This document shows, piece after piece, positions 25,601-33,936 of a DNA stretch of 38,098 nt. Position 1 is the first letter of the stretch. Every line of letters starts with the position of its first letter. The position numbers and the translations under genes were made by a program. This DNA is from CAYWRO01 sp964460345 (GTDB lineage: Bacteria > Planctomycetota > Phycisphaerae > Phycisphaerales > UBA1924). The notes below the pieces were generated by a model that saw nothing but the letters and a program-made list of their open reading frames with translations, made no database searches and had not been told where the DNA came from. The DNA lies in assembly GCA_964460345.1 (NCBI GenBank), contig CAYWRO010000036.1, forward strand, positions 1 to 38,098, written 5' to 3'.

Positions 25601-26100
25601 GCCTTCGACATGAGCAGGTGACGGAGATCGACGAGGCGATGATGCGACGCGCCCTGGCCCTGGCCCGCCGCGCGGCCGGCGTGCGCGAGGTTCCGGTGGG
25701 CGCTGTCGTCTACGAGACGGAAACAGGGCGCATCATCGGCGAAGGCTTCAACCGGCGCGAAATCGACAAAGATCCGACCGCACACGCCGAGCTCATCGCG
25801 ATCCGCGAGGCCGCTTTCACCATCGGCGACTGGCGCCTCAACCACTGCTCCCTGGCTGTCACGCTCGAGCCGTGCCCGATGTGTGCAGGGTTGATCGTCA
25901 ACGCCCGGCTGGGACGGCTGCTCTACGGCGCGGCAGATCCGAAGGCCGGGGCCACCGGCTCGCTCCTGCGGCTCACCGAGGATGTCCGGCTGAACCATCG
26001 CGTGACGCCGATCGCCGGCGTGATGGAGGACGAAGCCGCGGACCTGCTCAAACGCTTCTTCGCTGACCTGCGCGAGCGGCGCACGGGGAGCGAGGGATGA
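25597..26100 (+). CDS. tadA: tRNA-specific adenosine deaminase
   Basis: TadA deaminates A34 to inosine in tRNA-Arg. The 167-residue protein carries the zinc-dependent deaminase motifs HAE (63-65, with catalytic Glu 65) and PCPMC (zinc-ligand Cys 93 and Cys 96). FNRREIDKDPTAHAELIAIREA is the family's substrate-binding region. The GTG start overlaps the tatC stop (GTGA), so translation is probably coupled. It is followed by mutM after 23 nt. The family is wider than tRNA editing (guanine or cytosine deaminases); the HAE spacing and length favour TadA. Confidence 0.92.
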   Translation: MSLRHEQVTEIDEAMMRRALALARRAAGVREVPVGAVVYETETGRIIGEGFNRREIDKDPTAHAELIAIREAAFTIGDWRLNHCSLAVTLEPCPMCAGLIVNARLGRLLYGAADPKAGATGSLLRLTEDVRLNHRVTPIAGVMEDEAADLLKRFFADLRERRTGSEG

Positions 26101-26123
26101 GTTCAATCCGCCGCAGGTGAGGC

Positions 26124-26996
26124 ATGCCGGAACTCCCGGAGGTTGAAACCATTCGAAGATTCCTTGAGCCCGCGCTGGTTGGCCGGCGCGTCGTCTCCGT
26201 GCAGGTCACGCGCGCGGATGTGGTGGCACCCTTCGAGTCCGGCGCTCTGTCGCCGCGGCAGGGACGTGGCAGCAGCCAGATTCGCCCGCGAGCGCTCGGC
26301 CGGGCCTTGCTGGCCGGCGGCGTGGTGGAGCGGCTGGAGCGGCGGGGCAAGCAGCTCGCCATCCTGGCGGATGACGGCCGCGCAATCGTGGTGCATCTGG
26401 GCATGACCGGCCAACTCCTGCTCCAGCGTCCGGGCGAACGCGGAGCGCTGAACCACGTGCACCTGACATGGCGCTTCGATGACGGCACGCGGCTGCTGTT
26501 CCGGGACGCCAGGCGATTCGGGGGCGTGCTGGCCGGCCTGAGCGAGCAGCAGTTGCACGACCAGGTGTGGAACCGCCTCGGCCCGGATGCGCTGACGATC
26601 ACCGCCAGGCAACTGCGAGTGGCGCTCACGAGCTCCTTTCGCCCCCTCAAGGCCGCCCTGCTGGATCAGGAGGCCCTTGCGGGAGTCGGCAACATCTATG
26701 CGGACGAGGCGGCGTTCCGAGCACGGCTGAACCCCGCCAGACCCTGCCGCGACCTGGCCGGTGCCGACTGGACCCGGCTGGCGGCGGCCATCCGCACGGT
26801 TCTGCGGGACGCGATCGCGGCGGGAGGCTCAACCCTGCGGGACTATGTGACACCCTCGGGCAGTCCCGGGGAGGCCCGGCGAACCCACCTGGTCTATGGC
26901 CGGGCCGGCCTGCCGTGCTCTCGCTGCGGGCGGTCGCTGGAGCGGCTGACCATCGGCCAGCGAACCACCGTCTTCTGCCCAATCTGCCAGCGGTAG
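26124..26996 (+). CDS. mutM: Formamidopyrimidine-DNA glycosylase (Fpg)
   Basis: A base-excision repair enzyme that removes 8-oxoguanine and formamidopyrimidines and nicks the strand. The start MPELPEVETIRR supplies the catalytic N-terminal proline (residue 2) and Glu 3. RRGKQLAIL contains the conserved Lys, HLGMTGQLLL follows, and LLDQEALAGVGNIYADEAAF is the helix-two-turn-helix signature. The C-terminal zinc finger is complete: CSRC...CPIC, ending at QR. At 290 residues it is slightly longer than usual, with a short insert near residues 45-60. It lies 23 nt after tadA. Downstream is the candidate origin region. Confidence 0.96.
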   Translation: MPELPEVETIRRFLEPALVGRRVVSVQVTRADVVAPFESGALSPRQGRGSSQIRPRALGRALLAGGVVERLERRGKQLAILADDGRAIVVHLGMTGQLLLQRPGERGALNHVHLTWRFDDGTRLLFRDARRFGGVLAGLSEQQLHDQVWNRLGPDALTITARQLRVALTSSFRPLKAALLDQEALAGVGNIYADEAAFRARLNPARPCRDLAGADWTRLAAAIRTVLRDAIAAGGSTLRDYVTPSGSPGEARRTHLVYGRAGLPCSRCGRSLERLTIGQRTTVFCPICQR

Positions 26997-27002
26997 CCCC
27001 AG

Positions 27003-27011
27003 TTATGCACA
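27003..27011 (+). promoter_or_regulatory. DnaA-box match TTATGCACA
   Basis: Exact match to TTWTNCACA, 6 nt after the mutM stop codon and about 60 nt from the AT-rich patch. Confidence 0.5.
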
Positions 27012-27315
27012 TCGGCGGATGACAAGCAGCGGAATGGGTGCTACTGGGGGAGCCCCGGTGAGGGAGTCTCTTTTGAAGAAAGAAGAATTAATTTCATCAT
27101 CATGGAAGAGAGGGATGGCGCGCTGTAGAGAAGGGAAGCCGCTGTGGCCATAAGTCCTTTTTTTAAGCGGATTTGCGACAGGCATGCCGCTGTGGATGGG
27201 CTGGCGATTGTCTGGCGCGACCTGTGCGGTCTGGAGACGCCGGGCGGTTATTGGACGCCGGAACTGGGGGGAGGAGGTTTCCCTGGCGCGAGCGCGCGCG
27301 CCGGGGCGCGCCTGC

Positions 27316-27335
27316 TTTTCCACGGCTTTTCCACA
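27316..27335 (+). promoter_or_regulatory. Two phased DnaA-box-like sites
   Basis: TTTTCCACG and TTTTCCACA, 11 bp start to start and so on the same helix face. The second is an exact consensus match and the first has one mismatch at the last base. Confidence 0.5.
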
Positions 27336-27462
27336 CACCCAAGTGACAAGCAAGGGCACCCTCCTTCCGCGCACAGAGCAGCCACGATCCCAGGGTTTCC
27401 CCGCGGGTCGCCGGCGATGATGGTGAGCCGTGCCGGGGAACACCCAGCAACCCGCCACCGGC

Positions 27463-28869
27463 CTACTTGTGGTTTTCTTCACCCCGGATCGTGGCTTCCA
27501 GGGAGTGCAGGGCGCCCTTGAAATCCACTTCGGCTTCGATCTTTGCCTCGACCGTCTTGATGGCGTGCATGACCGTCGTGTGGTCGCGGCCGCCGAAGTA
27601 GCCGCCGATCTCCTCCAGGCTGAAGCGCGTGTGCTTGCGGGCCAGGAACATGCACACCTGCCGCGGCAAGGCGATGGACCGCTGGCGCTTGCGAGATTGC
27701 AGGTCCGTGATCTTCACCCCGTAGAAGTCGGTCACGACATTAATGATCGTCTGGATCTGGACCTGCTTCTCTGATTTAACGGGTCCGTCACCAAGGGCGG
27801 CGCGGGCCAGATCGAGGTCGATCGGCGACTTCTCGACGCTGGCGAGCACCTGAATGCGGATGATCGCCCCCTCGAGCTCGCGGATGTTGGTCTCGATGCG
27901 CGAAGCGACGTAGCAGGCGACCTCGTCGGAGATGTTCAGCCCGCGCATCTGGCCGCGGTGCTTGAGGATGGCGACGCGGGTCTCGTAGCAGGGGGTTGAG
28001 ACGGAAGTCACCAGGCCCCATTTGAAGCGGCTGACGAGACGGTCCTCCAGGTCCGGGATCTCATCCGGCGGGGCGTCAGACGACATCACGATCTGTTTAT
28101 GGGCTTGGTAAAGCGCGTTAAAGGTGTGGAAGAACTCTTCCTGGGTGCGGTCGCGCTTGGCGAGGAAGTGGATGTCGTCGATCGCCAGGACGTCGACGTC
28201 GCGGAACGTGTGGCGGAAATCCCGCATCTCGCCGCCGCGGACCGCGTCCATGAACTGGGTCATAAACCCTTCGCACGACGTGTAATAGATTCGGGCGTCC
28301 GGATTTCGCTCGCGAATGCGGAGGCAGATGGCCTGCATGAGGTGCGTCTTGCCGAGGCCGACGTCCCCGTGGACGAAATACGGGTTGTACGCCCTGCCCG
28401 GGTTGTCTGCGACGCCGAGTGCCGCGGCGTGCGCGAGGCGGTTCTCCGGGCCGACCACGAAGTTTTCAAAGGCGTAGTCGGGGTTGAGGACGAGGGCCTC
28501 GGTGCTGGAGCGCCACGGATCCACGGCCGCCGCCTCACCGCCCTGGCGGCTGCCGTTGAGCCGTGCCGCGGGCGTCGCGGCGTCGTTCGGGCCGAGGAAG
28601 CGGATCGTCAACAGCGTGCCCGTCACGGTCCGGACGGCGTCGGAGAAAGGCTCCGCACAGTGGTTGCGGAGGTAGTCGCGATAGACGTCGGACGGCGCGC
28701 GCAAGTACATCACGCCCCCATCCACGCGAACGGGTTCGACCTCCTCAAACCACTTGCGGCAGAGGGCCGGATAGGCCGAGCGCAAATGGTCGAGCATTCC
28801 CGACCAGATCTCAGATTCCGTGTTCATGAAGGCGTTGCGGCGTTGGGCCGGCGTGTTTGCGTCGCGCAT
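27463..28869 (-). CDS. dnaA: Chromosomal replication initiator protein DnaA
   Basis: DnaA binds DnaA boxes at oriC and melts it. The 468-residue protein has domain I (about 20-95), a short linker, and AAA+ domain III with Walker A GDVGLGKTH (168-176) and Walker B LAIDD (228-232). Domain IV carries the DNA-binding signature GGRDHTTVMHA (426-436) preceded by ALPRQVCMFLARKHT. The ATG used gives 14 residues before an alternative Met (residue 15); neither has a clear Shine-Dalgarno. It is not beside dnaN or recF. A candidate promoter with a perfect TTGACA lies about 100 nt upstream. The MBL gene upstream points the same way. Confidence 0.97.
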   Translation of the reverse strand: MRDANTPAQRRNAFMNTESEIWSGMLDHLRSAYPALCRKWFEEVEPVRVDGGVMYLRAPSDVYRDYLRNHCAEPFSDAVRTVTGTLLTIRFLGPNDAATPAARLNGSRQGGEAAAVDPWRSSTEALVLNPDYAFENFVVGPENRLAHAAALGVADNPGRAYNPYFVHGDVGLGKTHLMQAICLRIRERNPDARIYYTSCEGFMTQFMDAVRGGEMRDFRHTFRDVDVLAIDDIHFLAKRDRTQEEFFHTFNALYQAHKQIVMSSDAPPDEIPDLEDRLVSRFKWGLVTSVSTPCYETRVAILKHRGQMRGLNISDEVACYVASRIETNIRELEGAIIRIQVLASVEKSPIDLDLARAALGDGPVKSEKQVQIQTIINVVTDFYGVKITDLQSRKRQRSIALPRQVCMFLARKHTRFSLEEIGGYFGGRDHTTVMHAIKTVEAKIEAEVDFKGALHSLEATIRGEENHK

Positions 28870-28944
28870 CGTGGCGCCGGTGTGTTGTGGTGAACCTGGA
28901 TGTGCGGAGCTTCATGCTGCGGCCGGCGTGGCGCGGAGCGGAGC

Positions 28945-28974
28945 AACCTAATCGCAGGGAGTCGATTGTGTCAA
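28945..28974 (-). promoter_or_regulatory. Candidate dnaA promoter
   Basis: On the minus strand a perfect TTGACA (28974-28969) is followed after 18 nt by TAGGTT (28950-28945), a weak -10. It is about 75 nt upstream of the dnaA start. No DnaA box is visible here, so autoregulation at this promoter is not indicated by sequence. Confidence 0.35.
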
Positions 28975-29035
28975 CCGTCTTGTTGGTGAAACCCGCTTGC
29001 TGCGCACGCAGGGCCGTTCTTTTTCTTCGTGTTCG

Positions 29036-29956
29036 TCACGAGCCCTGTGCGGCGCGCTCCGCTTCCTGCAACTGCCGTTCGAAACGCTCGCGATTGGTGC
29101 GATGATCCATCAGCAGGTGTACGCGCTGCATCTTCTCCGGTCCCACGAGCGAGCCGATCGCCTTTCTCGCAGCGGCCAGGTTCGTTCGGCGCGACAGGTG
29201 AATGAGCACAAGTGCTTCAGACTCAAGGACGTTAAGCCACTCGGCGATCGCTTCGGCATGCATGTGCTTGCCGACCGCCGCGCGATCCTTGTGATCCGGC
29301 TCCGTAAACGTGCACTCGCAGATCACAACCTTCGCCTTGCGCACGTCCTCCCGCACAAGTTGTGGTCCGGGCGCGGTATCCCCAAGATATGCCACCAGTG
29401 GGATGGTCAGAACGCGAGTGATCTCCGTGCCGCGGCTCTTGAGCTCGCGCAGTTTCTCCTGCGGCAGGCCAACGAACTCCTCGCGCAGCTTCGAGCGATA
29501 CTCGATGACGGAATACCCGAAAGCAGGGACCGTGTGCTCAACCGGAAAGGCGCGCAAGGCCACGTTGTTCTTGATTTCGATTTCCTGCTCCGGCTCGACA
29601 CCCAACAACCTGTAGGGGGTCTTCTGCCGTTCAAGCTCAACATATCCGGCCATCATCCCGTCGATGGCAGGCGCGATGCGATGATCACAGATGATCGTCC
29701 CTTCGCCCATGCCCTGGAAGTACCGCTGCGAGCACCAGTACGCCAGGCCGCCGATGTGGTCCATGTGGCCGTGGGAGATAGCCAGGTACTTGCTCGCCAG
29801 CACGGCGCGCGGACAGCAGCCGATGTCGAAACAGACATCAAGTTCCGGAATCTGGACTGTTGTGGCTTCGCCGGCAACGCTGGTACCCTGCACGCGATAG
29901 GGGGGCAGGTACAGGTAGCCGAGCGCGCCCTCGCGGGGCGGGGGACGAGGGATCAT
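29036..29956 (-). CDS. Metallo-beta-lactamase-fold hydrolase, RNase Z-like
   Basis: A 306-residue protein of the metallo-beta-lactamase fold. The two-zinc motif SHGHMDHIGG (His residues at about 62, 64 and 67, Asp 66) is intact. HTVPAFGYSV, LVAYLGDTAPG and CECTF...HMHAEAIAEW follow the order seen in ribonuclease Z, ending with LVLIHLSRRTN. This points to an RNase Z or a related phosphodiesterase; the true tRNA 3'-processing role is not proved. GGAG lies 9 nt before the ATG. It runs in the same direction as dnaA, 166 nt upstream of it, and is divergent from the DedA gene. Confidence 0.8.
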   Translation of the reverse strand: MIPRPPPREGALGYLYLPPYRVQGTSVAGEATTVQIPELDVCFDIGCCPRAVLASKYLAISHGHMDHIGGLAYWCSQRYFQGMGEGTIICDHRIAPAIDGMMAGYVELERQKTPYRLLGVEPEQEIEIKNNVALRAFPVEHTVPAFGYSVIEYRSKLREEFVGLPQEKLRELKSRGTEITRVLTIPLVAYLGDTAPGPQLVREDVRKAKVVICECTFTEPDHKDRAAVGKHMHAEAIAEWLNVLESEALVLIHLSRRTNLAAARKAIGSLVGPEKMQRVHLLMDHRTNRERFERQLQEAERAAQGS

Positions 29957-30115
29957 GAGTCAAATCTCCGTGGCCGGGCTTTCGCCCGACAGGATCGGGG
30001 TGCACCGGAGTATATTCCGTGCCGCCGAGATCGTCCGCGGCGGCCGCGCGCATTTGTGCACTTTCGTGCGCCCGCCGTCGGGAAGAGCCCGGCCGCACCC
30101 TACTCTTGAGGGTCG

Positions 30116-31081
30116 ATGGAGCCCGCCGAAACGGAAACCCCGCCCGTCCCGACCGCCGCGTGTCCCCACTGCCGGTATGACCTGGGCGGCCAGGTTGCCA
30201 CATGGACGCAATCCTGCCCGCTCGAAGGGGTGTGCCCGGAGTGCGGCCAGTCGTTTGACTGGCGGGAGGCTCATCGCAAGTCGGAACGCCAGCGGATGTG
30301 GCGCCGCCTCGGACCCGCCGGCGTGCTCGGCCTCTTCTGGACATTCCTCCCGGCCGTCTGCGGCGTTCTGCTGCTGGCGAACATCGGCATCCTCTCCGAG
30401 TGGCTGGAGATCAACCCGACACTGGGCCTGGCCGGGTACGTGGCTGTCTTCATTCTCTCCGCGGGGCTCGGCTTCCTGCCGACGTATTCGCAAGCGATTC
30501 TCGGCGGATGGGTTTTCGGCCTGGCGCTCGGGTTCCCAGCAGCGCTGGCGGGCTTTGCGGGCGGGTCGATGATCGGCTACGTGGTGGCCAGGACCGTCTC
30601 GAAGGATCGGGTGGAGAAGGAGATCGCGGCGCACGCGAAGTGGAGCGCCGTCCGTGATGCGCTCATCGGGGGCGGGTTCTGGAAGACACTGGGAATTGTC
30701 ACCCTGGTCCGCCTGCCGCCGAACTCCCCCTTTGCACTGACGAACCTGGTGCTCTCATCCTCCGGCACGCGCCCGCTGCCGTACCTGCTGGGGACCGTCA
30801 TCGGCCTGTCGCCGCGGACCATCGCGGCGGTTGCCATGGCCGCCGCCGCGGCGGGGACGGGGGCGGAAGACCTTCAGGAGTTCATCGCCGAGAGTCGCGG
30901 CAGCGTGTGGGTCATCGTCGCGATGGTGGTGAGCCTGGTGATTGTGCTGGGAGTCATTGGAAAGATTGCCGAACGGGCTTTGGCGCGCGTCACGAACGGC
31001 GTCGGGCGGAACGGCGCGGGAATCGTCACGGCAGAAGCCGCGGCCGCCGCGGCCATGGGGAAGGATGCGGCGGGGTCATAG
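30116..31081 (+). CDS. DedA/VTT-domain membrane protein with N-terminal zinc ribbon
   Basis: A 321-residue membrane protein. Residues 17-43 form a zinc ribbon (CPHC, then VCPECG). After one hydrophobic helix (about 67-90), the VTT (SNARE-associated/DedA) domain spans about 115-240: the GFLPTYSQAILGGWVFGLALGFP entry, GGSMIGYVVAR, and the TLVRLPPNSPFALTNLVLSSSG loop with the conserved Arg and Pro. A last helix is near 265-285. VTT proteins are linked to lipid scrambling and envelope homeostasis. A weak GAGGG is 3 nt from the ATG. It is divergent from the MBL gene; a TATATT at 30011-30016 could be a -10 element. Confidence 0.82.
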   Translation: MEPAETETPPVPTAACPHCRYDLGGQVATWTQSCPLEGVCPECGQSFDWREAHRKSERQRMWRRLGPAGVLGLFWTFLPAVCGVLLLANIGILSEWLEINPTLGLAGYVAVFILSAGLGFLPTYSQAILGGWVFGLALGFPAALAGFAGGSMIGYVVARTVSKDRVEKEIAAHAKWSAVRDALIGGGFWKTLGIVTLVRLPPNSPFALTNLVLSSSGTRPLPYLLGTVIGLSPRTIAAVAMAAAAAGTGAEDLQEFIAESRGSVWVIVAMVVSLVIVLGVIGKIAERALARVTNGVGRNGAGIVTAEAAAAAAMGKDAAGS

Positions 31082-31179
31082 CCGGGTGCAGCCTGATCTT
31101 CGGGGTGGCGGTAGGATGGGGATGCGAAGCAGGGGGGGGCGTGGTGTCGAATGCTTTCGCCAATTGGAGAGTAACACGC

Positions 31180-33318
31180 ATGCGTATGAACCAAGCGATT
31201 GTCACGTGGGCGGTGGTGGCCGGGGTTGCCGGCGGGGTGGCCCTGGGGCAGCAGGGGGGGCAGGAACAGAACGGCGCCGCCGCGGCGGGCCGCAATGATG
31301 TCCCGCTGATTCCGCGCGACGTCTTCTTCGGCAATCCGGACTTCGCCGCGGTGCGCATGAGCCCGGACGGCACGCGCATCTCGTACCTGGCGGATCGCGA
31401 TGGTGTCCTCAACGTATTCGTCGGACCGATCGACGACCCGTCGAAGGCCAAGCCGGTGACACACGAGACGGCCCGCCCGATCATGAGCTACTTCTGGGCG
31501 TACACGAACGACCACATCATCTACATGAAGGACGAGGGCGGGGATGAGAACTTCCACGTTCACGTGGTGAACCTCAAGACGGGCGAGTCGAAAGACCTGA
31601 CGCCTTTCGAGGAGATCATCGGCGAAGACGGCCGGCCGGTGCGCTGGCCGGATGGACGCATCGCGCGTCCGCGGGCCACGGTGCAGGAGGTGAGCCGCGA
31701 ACATCCGACCGAGATTCTGATTTCGATGAACACGCGTGATCCGCGCTTCTCGGACATCTACCGCGTGAACATCGAGACGGGGGAGCTGGAGCTCGTGCAG
31801 CGCAACGAGGGCTTCGCCGGCTTCGTGACGGACGATGACTACAACGTCCGCTTCGCGACGCGGCTCACGCCGGATGGCGGAACAGAGATTCTCAAGCTTG
31901 CTCAAGGGGGCAAGGAGTGGGAAACGTTCATGAAGATCGGCATGGAAGATTCCATGACGACCGGTCCGGAGGGGTTCGACAAGTCCGGCGACGTGCTGTA
32001 CCTGCTTGATTCCCGCGGCCGCGACACGGCAGCGCTGCGGGCAATGAACCTTGAGACGGGCGAAGAGTGGATGATCGCCGCGGACGACCGCGCGGACATC
32101 GGCGGCATCCTGGCGCACCCGACGGAGCGCACGATTGAGGCCTACGCCGTCAACTACCTGCGCAACGAGTGGATCCCCGTCGGCGACGCCATCGCGGCGG
32201 ACCTGGCCTACCTGGAGACGGTGGACCCGGGCGAGCTGGTCATCACGAGCCGGACCACCGACGACCAGACGTGGATGGTCGCCTACATCCGCGACGATGG
32301 GCCGGTGCGGTATTACAAGTACCAGCGCAACGGCGGCGATGAGGCGGGCGATGCGCCCGGGAAGGCGACCTTCCTCTTCACCAATCGCAAGGACCTCGAG
32401 CAGTACGACCTCGCGCCGATGCACCCGGTCGTGATCGAGTCGCGCGACGGCCTGAACCTTGTGAGCTACCTGACGCTGCCGACATGGGCGGATTCCGACG
32501 GCGACGGCCGCCCGGCCCAGCCGCTTCCGATGGTGCTCATGGTGCACGGCGGGCCGTGGGCGCGCGACGCCTGGGGATACAACGGCTCCCACCAGTGGCT
32601 GGCGAACCGCGGGTACGCGGTCCTGAGCGTCAACTACCGCGGCTCCACCGGCTTCGGCAAGAACTTCATCAACGCCGGCAACCTGGAATGGGCCGGCAAG
32701 ATGCACGACGACCTGATCGACGCCGTCGACTGGGCGGTCAGCGAGGGCATCGCGCACCCGGAGCGCGTCGGCATCATGGGGGGCTCTTACGGCGGCTACG
32801 CGACGCTTGTGGGCCTCACCTTCACGCCGGATCAGTTCGCCTGCGGCGTCGACATTGTCGGCCCGTCGAGCATCCTCACGCTCATCGAGACCATCCCGCC
32901 GTACTGGGAGCCCGCGATCGAGCTCTTCGCCAAGCGTGTCGGGGACCATCGCACGGAGGAAGGCCGCGAGTTCCTGCGGTCGCGCTCGCCGCTGAGCTTC
33001 GTCGACAACATCAAGAAGCCGCTGCTGATCGGCCAGGGCGCCAACGACCCGCGCGTCAAGCAGAGCGAGGCGGACCAGATCGTCAAGGCGATGCAGGAGA
33101 AGGACATTCCGGTGACGTACGTGCTCTACCCCGACGAAGGCCACGGCTTTGCGCGCCCGGCCAACAGCACATCGTTTAACGCCGTCGCCGAGGCCTTCCT
33201 GGCCGAGCACCTGGGCGGGCGCTACGAGCCGATCGGCGACGACCTCGAGGGCTCCTCCATGCAGGTGCCCGTGGGGGCGAGCGAAGTCCCCGGGCTGAGC
33301 GATGCGCTCGGAAACTGA
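31180..33318 (+). CDS. Exported S9-family prolyl oligopeptidase-type serine peptidase
   Basis: A 712-residue peptidase of the S9 family, probably an acylaminoacyl- or dipeptidyl-peptidase-like exported enzyme. The first 25 residues look like a signal peptide. Residues 50-410 are a beta-propeller with repeated PDG/TGE blades (SPDGTRISYLADRDGVLNVF is the first). Residues 415-690 are the hydrolase: VHGGPW, NYRGSTGFG, GGSYGGY with Ser 536, GQGANDPRV with Asp 623, and YPDEGHGF with His 655 make a full triad. GGAG precedes the ATG by 10 nt; a second ATG lies two codons later. It follows the DedA gene by 98 nt and ends at a strong terminator. Confidence 0.93.
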   Translation: MRMNQAIVTWAVVAGVAGGVALGQQGGQEQNGAAAAGRNDVPLIPRDVFFGNPDFAAVRMSPDGTRISYLADRDGVLNVFVGPIDDPSKAKPVTHETARPIMSYFWAYTNDHIIYMKDEGGDENFHVHVVNLKTGESKDLTPFEEIIGEDGRPVRWPDGRIARPRATVQEVSREHPTEILISMNTRDPRFSDIYRVNIETGELELVQRNEGFAGFVTDDDYNVRFATRLTPDGGTEILKLAQGGKEWETFMKIGMEDSMTTGPEGFDKSGDVLYLLDSRGRDTAALRAMNLETGEEWMIAADDRADIGGILAHPTERTIEAYAVNYLRNEWIPVGDAIAADLAYLETVDPGELVITSRTTDDQTWMVAYIRDDGPVRYYKYQRNGGDEAGDAPGKATFLFTNRKDLEQYDLAPMHPVVIESRDGLNLVSYLTLPTWADSDGDGRPAQPLPMVLMVHGGPWARDAWGYNGSHQWLANRGYAVLSVNYRGSTGFGKNFINAGNLEWAGKMHDDLIDAVDWAVSEGIAHPERVGIMGGSYGGYATLVGLTFTPDQFACGVDIVGPSSILTLIETIPPYWEPAIELFAKRVGDHRTEEGREFLRSRSPLSFVDNIKKPLLIGQGANDPRVKQSEADQIVKAMQEKDIPVTYVLYPDEGHGFARPANSTSFNAVAEAFLAEHLGGRYEPIGDDLEGSSMQVPVGASEVPGLSDALGN

Positions 33319-33353
33319 GTAACCCGAACGAGAACACGCGTCAATCGAACCTG

Positions 33354-33389
33354 AGCGGTCGGCGTCCGACAGCGGCGCCGACCGCTTTT
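33354..33389 (+). terminator. Rho-independent terminator of the S9 peptidase
   Basis: An 11-bp perfect stem (AGCGGTCGGCG, 33354-33364, with its complement 33376-33386), an 11-nt loop and a TTTT run. It ends 7 nt before the stop of the convergent zinc-ribbon gene, so it may terminate transcripts from both sides. Confidence 0.8.
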
Positions 33390-33396
33390 CATTGGC

Positions 33397-33900
33397 TCAG
33401 CTCACCGTTGCGAAGAACACCGTCGCACCGACCGCGCTCAGCAGCCATGTCGCGGCGATGAGAACGGCTCGCTCTGCGGGCGGGCGTCGCCGGATCCGCG
33501 CCCGCCAGCGGATCCACAGCCACATCCCTGCACCCTGCAGCAGTCCGAAGGTTGGAAGGGGCCAGACCTCCGCCAGCGGCGGCATGCTCTGGCCGAGCAG
33601 CGGCATCAATCCCACCCAGACCAGCAGCAGCAGGTTGAAGCCGAACCCGATCGCCAGCCCGAGCAGGCCGGCGATGAAGTGCGCCAGGCGCGGCTCGACA
33701 AGGCCGACACGCAGCGTGAGCGGCTCGCCGCACTCCGGGCAGGTCTGGCCCGTCAGCCCACGCAGGTTGTAGCTGCACGCGGGGCAGGGTTCATCGTGCG
33801 CGGCGAGGAACTGGTGGAGCAGATCAACCGCTTCACGCCCGCGCGCATCGGGCAGTTCGCTCGGCGGAATCTGGGAGAGCGGTGAAGTGGCGTCGCTCAT
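33397..33900 (-). CDS. Zinc-ribbon membrane protein, unknown
   Basis: A 167-residue protein with no family I recognise. Residues 38-58 hold a zinc ribbon (CPAC, YNLRGLTGQTCPECG) of the style also seen in the DedA-type protein 2.3 kb away, but the rest differs. Three hydrophobic helices follow at about 73-96, 108-129 and 143-162. It lies 36 nt upstream of hisS on the same strand and is probably cotranscribed with it. The ribbon likely faces the cytoplasm; function unknown. Confidence 0.72.
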   Translation of the reverse strand: MSDATSPLSQIPPSELPDARGREAVDLLHQFLAAHDEPCPACSYNLRGLTGQTCPECGEPLTLRVGLVEPRLAHFIAGLLGLAIGFGFNLLLLVWVGLMPLLGQSMPPLAEVWPLPTFGLLQGAGMWLWIRWRARIRRRPPAERAVLIAATWLLSAVGATVFFATVS

Positions 33901-33936
33901 ACGTCCTCACTTGCGTTTCGGCTCGCGGCGTGCTCA

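Larger units (their letters stand above)
26997..27462. other. Gene-free region, candidate oriC
   Basis: About 470 nt between the mutM and dnaA stop codons with no credible gene. It contains TTATGCACA (27003-27011) and TTTTCCACA (27327-27335), both exact fits to the DnaA-box consensus TTWTNCACA. TTTTCCACG (27316-27324), one base off, lies 11 bp upstream of the second in the same orientation. An AT-rich patch (about 74 percent A+T, 27068-27102) stands out from surrounding GC-rich DNA and contains AAG/GAA triplets that could serve as DnaA-trio-like elements. A GC-only alternating tract (27292-27302) lies next to the box pair. This is inference; skew was not computed. Confidence 0.5.

Noticed and set aside
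27121..27165. A run of seven T residues after GC-rich sequence downstream of mutM, as a terminator
   Set aside because: No stable hairpin immediately precedes it; the only pairing needs a large loop spanning the T run.
27003..27482. A 159-codon minus-strand open frame in the candidate origin region
   Set aside because: No Shine-Dalgarno, no domain, basic chance composition; it also overlaps the end of dnaA.
30874..33210. A 778-codon open frame on the minus strand opposite the S9 peptidase
   Set aside because: Sequence is Arg/His/Val-rich with no recognisable domain, and the plus strand encodes a complete peptidase with an intact triad.
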